A stretch of DNA of 7,518 nucleotides from Actinobacteria bacterium UBA5182 (GTDB taxonomy: Bacteria; Actinomycetota; UBA4738): assembly GCA_002413185.1 (NCBI GenBank), contig DHWM01000070.1:1-7518 (forward strand), given 5' to 3'. The notes below the pieces were generated by a model that saw only the letters and a program-made list of their open reading frames with translations, was not told the origin of the DNA and did not search any database. Shown here one piece after another: positions 5,496-7,518 of the stretch. A program made the position numbers and the translations under genes. Position 1 is the stretch's first letter; each line of letters opens with the position of its first letter.

Positions 5496-6302
5496 ATCAG
5501 CGAAGGACAGCCTCGATCCAAGCCTCGGTTCGGCCAGGAGGACTCCGAGCTCTCCTACGGCTCGTACCTGCGCATCCCGGAGCTGCTCTCGCTGCAGACC
5601 CTCCTGTCGGATCCACCGGCCCACGACGAGCTCCTGTTCATCGTGGTCCACCAGGCGTACGAGCTGTGGTTCAAGCAGGTCCTGTTCGAGCTGGAATCGG
5701 TTCGGGAGTCACTGTTCGAAGGGGAGACCCGCCGGGCCCGGCACACGCTGCGGCGGGTGCACACCATCGAACGGGTGATGACCGACCACCTCGGAATCAT
5801 CGAGACGATGGCCCCACAGGACTTCCTGGAGTTCCGGTCGAACCTCGCTCCCGCCAGCGGGTTCCAGTCGGTGCAGTTCCGGGAGGTCGAACTTCTGTCC
5901 GGGCTCAGGGAGCCGGGGCTGTTGAAGCATCTCAGGGAGACGCCCGAGGAGCGCGCTCGCCTGGACCGCCGGTTGGCCGAGCCGACGCTGTGGGACGCCT
6001 TTTGCGCGCTCCTCGAGTCGCACTCGCTGGCCATGCCGCCGGATGACGAGCGGGCCCGCCGGGAGAGCCTGTTGCGGGTGATGCGCGACCGGGACGGCCA
6101 CGGCGAGCTGTTCGAGGTGGCGGAAGCGCTGCTCGACCACGACGAACTCGTGGCGCTGTGGCGGTTGCGGCACGTGCTCATGGTGGAGCGGCAGATCGGC
6201 GCGAAGACGGGAACCGGCGGATCGACCGGCGCCTCCTATCTTCGGACCACGCTGGACAAGCGATTCTATCCGGAGCTGTGGGACGCCAGAAGCTATCTAT
6301 GA
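5496..6302 (+). CDS. kynA: tryptophan 2,3-dioxygenase (start codon uncertain)
   Basis: Heme enzyme that inserts O2 into L-tryptophan to give N-formylkynurenine, the first step of the kynurenine route; normally a cytoplasmic tetramer. Reading from 5496 gives 268 residues, near the bacterial family length. Seen: YGSYLRIPELL (21-31), FIVVHQAYELWFKQ (48-61) with His52 at the indole-contacting position, FLEFRSNLAPASGFQS (110-125) with Arg114 at the carboxylate-binding site and the same 62-residue spacing from His52 as in the Xanthomonas enzyme, RHVLMVER with heme-ligand His226, and KTGTGGSTGASYLR (237-250). The C-terminus FYPELWDARSYL is complete. Oddity: the frame has no ATG, GTG or TTG before the conserved N-terminus. 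The first GTG (5643) falls inside the active-site region and would remove about 49 essential residues. An ATC at 5496 follows a G-run that could serve as ribosome site. Alternatively, one missing G in the run at 5484-5490 would join the frame to GTG 5482. It is divergent from gcdH. Confidence 0.88.
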   Translation: MSEGQPRSKPRFGQEDSELSYGSYLRIPELLSLQTLLSDPPAHDELLFIVVHQAYELWFKQVLFELESVRESLFEGETRRARHTLRRVHTIERVMTDHLGIIETMAPQDFLEFRSNLAPASGFQSVQFREVELLSGLREPGLLKHLRETPEERARLDRRLAEPTLWDAFCALLESHSLAMPPDDERARRESLLRVMRDRDGHGELFEVAEALLDHDELVALWRLRHVLMVERQIGAKTGTGGSTGASYLRTTLDKRFYPELWDARSYL

Positions 6303-6312
6303 GATGACCGAC

Positions 6313-6332
6313 CGGTGGGGAAGTCCCCGCCG
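6313..6332. terminator. Hairpin between convergent genes
   Basis: CGGTGGGG-AAGT-CCCCGCCG forms an 8-bp stem (one G-T wobble) with a tetraloop in the 44-base gap between the dioxygenase stop (6302) and the stop of the opposing exported-protein gene (6347). There is no T-run on either side. Position suggests a bidirectional, T-run-less terminator, which is common in high-GC bacteria. Confidence 0.45.
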
Positions 6333-6346
6333 AGCCCGTCACCGTC

Positions 6347-6703
6347 TCAGTGTCCGGAGTTCCCTTGCCCCGTCTGCTGGCGGGCCTGGTTCGCCTTGAG
6401 GTGGTCGAGCGCCACCTGGAGCCCCTTGTTCGGGTGGGCGGCCAGGTTCGCCGACACGTGCGCGATGGCCGTGTCGAGGCCGTTTCCCGCCTCCGCCTTG
6501 TTCGCGTCGGACGGGTTCGCGTCGGAGCCGCTCTGGTCGCCCTTGGAGCCGGACTGGCCCGGGGAGGCGGCGTGCTGCCCGGCCTTCGGGCTCGGACTCT
6601 TCTGCGACACCAGGTGGCCGAACTGGGTCGCCGCGCCGGCGGTCCCGCCGAGCGCGAGGGCGACCACCAGACCCATGACGAAACCTTCCAATCGCTGCTT
6701 CAT
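6347..6703 (-). CDS. exported low-complexity protein of unknown function
   Basis: A 118-residue protein I do not recognise. The N-terminus MKQR is followed by a hydrophobic core (residues 8-20) and an Ala-Gly-Ala site at 22-24, resembling a cleavable signal peptide, though a retained membrane anchor is possible. Residues 34-74 form a low-complexity Ser/Gly/Gln/Lys/Asp/Asn/Pro linker. Residues 75-109 look like an amphipathic helical region (GLDTAIAHVSANLAAHPNKG and onward), followed by a Gln/Gly/Ser-rich tail. The frame remains open upstream, but the ATG at 6703 is supported by a near-consensus promoter ending six bases before it, implying a leaderless message. A second ATG at 6676 has a GGAAGG site upstream but would lose the positively charged n-region. 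The gene is convergent with the dioxygenase and divergent from the 56-residue gene. Confidence 0.72.
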   Translation of the reverse strand: MKQRLEGFVMGLVVALALGGTAGAATQFGHLVSQKSPSPKAGQHAASPGQSGSKGDQSGSDANPSDANKAEAGNGLDTAIAHVSANLAAHPNKGLQVALDHLKANQARQQTGQGNSGH

Positions 6704-6709
6704 GGCCCA

Positions 6710-6738
6710 ATTATCGGCATTTCCGCCATCGGTGTAAA
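6710..6738 (-). promoter_or_regulatory. Sigma70-type promoter, leaderless configuration
   Basis: On the minus strand TTTACA (6738-6733) and GATAAT (6715-6710) are spaced exactly 17 bases, five of six matches to consensus in each box. Only six bases separate the -10 box from the ATG at 6703, so initiation at the usual distance falls on or beside the A of the start codon. No Shine-Dalgarno sequence is present, consistent with a leaderless mRNA. The -35 region overlaps a short GTGT-AA-ACAC inverted repeat. Confidence 0.7.
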
Positions 6739-6811
6739 CACGGCCTTTCGGCCCGCCCGCCACTCCGCCGAACGTCCACCGACGAAGTTCGCCTGTCGGC
6801 CGAAGGCGGTC

Positions 6812-6840
6812 TTGCGCCGAGCGGGCCGGGTGCGGAGACT
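6812..6840 (+). promoter_or_regulatory. Weak candidate promoter for the 56-residue gene
   Basis: TTGCGC (6812-6817) and GAGACT (6835-6840) are 17 bases apart, giving a start near 6847 and a leader of about 44 bases. Each box matches consensus at only three or four positions. The rest of the 187-base divergent region (6704-6890) contains GC-rich inverted repeats such as TTCGGCC/GGCCGAA but nothing I can assign. Confidence 0.3.
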
Positions 6841-6876
6841 ACCGCCGTGGATGCCAGCATCGACACTGCCCACCCG

Positions 6877-6887
6877 AAGGGGGAAGG
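6877..6887 (+). promoter_or_regulatory. Ribosome binding site of the 56-residue gene
   Basis: AAGGGGGAAGG lies three bases before the ATG at 6891, with its AAGGGGG half about seven bases upstream. It is purine-rich over 11 bases and is the main evidence that the short reading frame is translated. Confidence 0.6.
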
Positions 6888-6890
6888 TCA

Positions 6891-7061
6891 ATGATTCCGC
6901 GCAAGGACAAGTTCGCGGAGAGCGACAAGGGTTTCAACTTCAAGGAGATCTGGGAGTACCTCGGCAGGTCCTCGCCGACGAAGATCTCCACCCCCGAGGA
7001 GAAATCCGCGGAGGAGAAGGACGTGGCCCCGACCGACACCCTCGGTCTCAACGAGCGCTGA
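6891..7061 (+). CDS. small charged protein, 56 residues, unknown
   Basis: An ATG-started frame of 56 codons preceded by a strong purine-rich ribosome site. Codon third positions are almost all G or C, as in the neighbouring genes. The protein is hydrophilic: a basic start (MIPRKDK), FNFKEIWEYLG (15-25) as a possible short helix with aromatic residues, a Ser/Thr/Lys/Pro segment, an acidic-lysine run PEEKSAEEKD (35-44), and the tail TDTLGLNER. There is no membrane segment, signal peptide or metal-binding motif. I do not recognise the family. It is divergent from the exported-protein gene and convergent with the two-helix membrane protein. It could be a stress-related or regulatory small protein, but nothing in the sequence fixes a role. 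Confidence 0.65.
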   Translation: MIPRKDKFAESDKGFNFKEIWEYLGRSSPTKISTPEEKSAEEKDVAPTDTLGLNER

Positions 7062-7065
7062 GGGA

Positions 7066-7079
7066 GCGCCTCCGGGCGC
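7066..7079. terminator. Short GC hairpin between convergent small genes
   Basis: GCGCC-TCCG-GGCGC, a 5-bp stem with a four-base loop, lies just after the stop of the 56-residue gene. A competing fold pairs GGGCG (7074-7078) with CGCCC (7086-7090). No T-run follows. The 40-base convergent gap (7062-7101) is otherwise featureless. Confidence 0.25.
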
Positions 7080-7101
7080 CTGCGTCGCCCGGCCCTGCCG
7101 A

Positions 7102-7290
7102 TCAGGTCAGGGGGCGATTCTGGGAGCCGGACCCGCGTCCCAGTCCTTCCAGATTCAGTTCCTCCACCAGGAGCGCGGCCGCCACGAAGATCAGGCCCAG
7201 CGCCAGGTAGTCCGTGGGGTTGGCGGTCACCACGATCGCGATGATCAAGAAGATGATCGCGACGATGAGCAGGATCGCCTTGATCCCCAA
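7102..7290 (-). CDS. small two-helix membrane protein, unknown
   Basis: A 62-residue protein with two predicted membrane helices, at about residues 4-22 (ILLIVAIIFLIIAIVV) and 28-43, joined by a short TANPTD turn, then a hydrophilic tail rich in Glu, Gly, Ser and Asn. Such small bitopic or hairpin proteins are common and mostly unstudied; no family is recognised. The only start in this frame is TTG at 7290, because an in-frame TGA lies three codons upstream. The best Shine-Dalgarno sequence (AGGAG, 7306-7310) is 15 bases from that TTG but only five from a GTG at 7300 in a different frame. With one G fewer in the GGGG at 7285-7288, that GTG would read directly into this protein. Either the TTG is used with a long spacing or the sequence carries a one-base error. 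Confidence 0.65.
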   Translation of the reverse strand: MGIKAILLIVAIIFLIIAIVVTANPTDYLALGLIFVAAALLVEELNLEGLGRGSGSQNRPLT

Positions 7291-7305
7291 CTTGAATCAC
7301 GGGAT

Positions 7306-7310
7306 CTCCT
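7306..7310 (-). promoter_or_regulatory. Shine-Dalgarno site upstream of the two-helix protein
   Basis: AAAGGAGAT on the minus strand (core AGGAG). It is ideally spaced (five bases) for GTG 7300, which is out of frame with the hydrophobic protein, and 15 bases from the in-frame TTG 7290. This mismatch is why the start of that gene is uncertain. A possible promoter, TTGCTT (7344-7339) and TACGGT (7320-7315) 18 bases apart, lies just upstream but would leave a very short leader. Confidence 0.5.
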
Positions 7311-7411
7311 TTCGACCGTACGGCGGGTGAAACGAGGAAAGCAACCTCACGGGACTCACCGCCCTTGGAGTAGCATCCCGTCGGTATCGATCGCACGCAT
7401 ATGGGAGCCCA

Positions 7412-7518
7412 ATGAGATCCGTGCCGTTCGAACGGTTCGCCGCTGGGTGCGCGATCGTCGCCGGGATCGGGGGAGTCGGATATTCGGCCGCGTTCGTCAC
7501 CTATCTCCACAACGGCTC
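7412..7518 (+). CDS. N-terminus of a putative membrane protein (partial)
   Basis: ATG at 7412 opens a frame that stays open to the window end (35 residues seen). GGGAG lies four to five bases upstream. The visible part is a short basic start (MRSVPFERF) followed by one hydrophobic, Gly/Ala-rich segment (residues 9-31), probably a first membrane helix of a multi-span protein or a signal anchor. Codon use is GC-rich at third positions. Family cannot be assigned from this length. Confidence 0.5.
   Translation, partial: MRSVPFERFAAGCAIVAGIGGVGYSAAFVTYLHNG

Noticed and set aside
6350..7210. Forward-strand open frame of about 286 codons
   Set aside because: Antisense to the exported-protein gene and overlapping the 56-residue gene in another frame; Arg-rich shadow composition.
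7297..7500. Reverse-strand open frame of 67 codons near the window end
   Set aside because: Antisense to the partial membrane-protein gene, no ribosome site, and Pro/Arg/Ser-rich composition.
6839..7510. Reverse-strand open frame of about 220 codons
   Set aside because: It overlaps three better-supported small genes in other frames. Its only support is the ribosome site at 7306-7310 with GTG 7300, which more likely belongs to the two-helix protein.

Overview
The window is GC-rich bacterial DNA. Genes are closely packed, strongly prefer G or C at third codon positions, and some appear to be expressed from leaderless or nearly leaderless transcripts. This suits a high-GC Actinomycetota-type genome, possibly an uncultured soil or sediment lineage; a GC-rich Chloroflexota-like genome is not excluded. 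There are no RNA genes, mobile elements or CRISPR arrays. The longest gene-free stretch is about 190 bases (6704-6890).

Layout. A forward acyl-CoA dehydrogenase gene (134-1273) converges on a five-gene reverse-strand cluster. Read in its own direction the cluster is: a glutaryl-CoA dehydrogenase (5415-4207), a divergent crotonase-fold protein (4201-3371), a RidA-family protein (3374-2940, ATGA overlap with the previous gene), an AI-2E/PerM-type membrane protein (2908-1751) and a SnoaL-like protein (1712-1287). Gaps are -4 to 38 bases, so this is probably one operon with a promoter at about 5427-5454. Facing it, about 80 bases away, a tryptophan 2,3-dioxygenase (about 5496-6302, +) is read divergently. 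The right-hand 1.2 kb holds small, poorly characterised genes: an exported low-complexity protein (6703-6347, -), a 56-residue charged protein (6891-7061, +), a 62-residue two-helix membrane protein (7290-7102, -), and the start of a membrane protein running off the end (7412 onward, +).

How the genes may work together. Tryptophan 2,3-dioxygenase opens the kynurenine route. Glutaryl-CoA dehydrogenase is a late step of tryptophan and lysine breakdown (glutaryl-CoA to crotonyl-CoA plus CO2). RidA-family proteins hydrolyse enamines and imines, and one branch includes 2-aminomuconate deaminase of the 3-hydroxyanthranilate pathway. A crotonase and a RidA protein of this style also occur next to CoA-dependent 2-aminobenzoate/salicylate catabolism genes. 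I infer a tryptophan/aromatic amine catabolic island, but the intermediate steps (formamidase, kynureninase, ring-cleavage or CoA-ligase/monooxygenase genes) are not in the window. Both the crotonase and the RidA protein lack residues that define the textbook enzymes, so their reactions are open.

Two reading-frame oddities stand out. The dioxygenase has no ATG, GTG or TTG before its conserved N-terminal region. The two-helix protein has its best Shine-Dalgarno/GTG start in a different frame. Each lies beside a G-run, so either an unusual start or a single-base error is possible.
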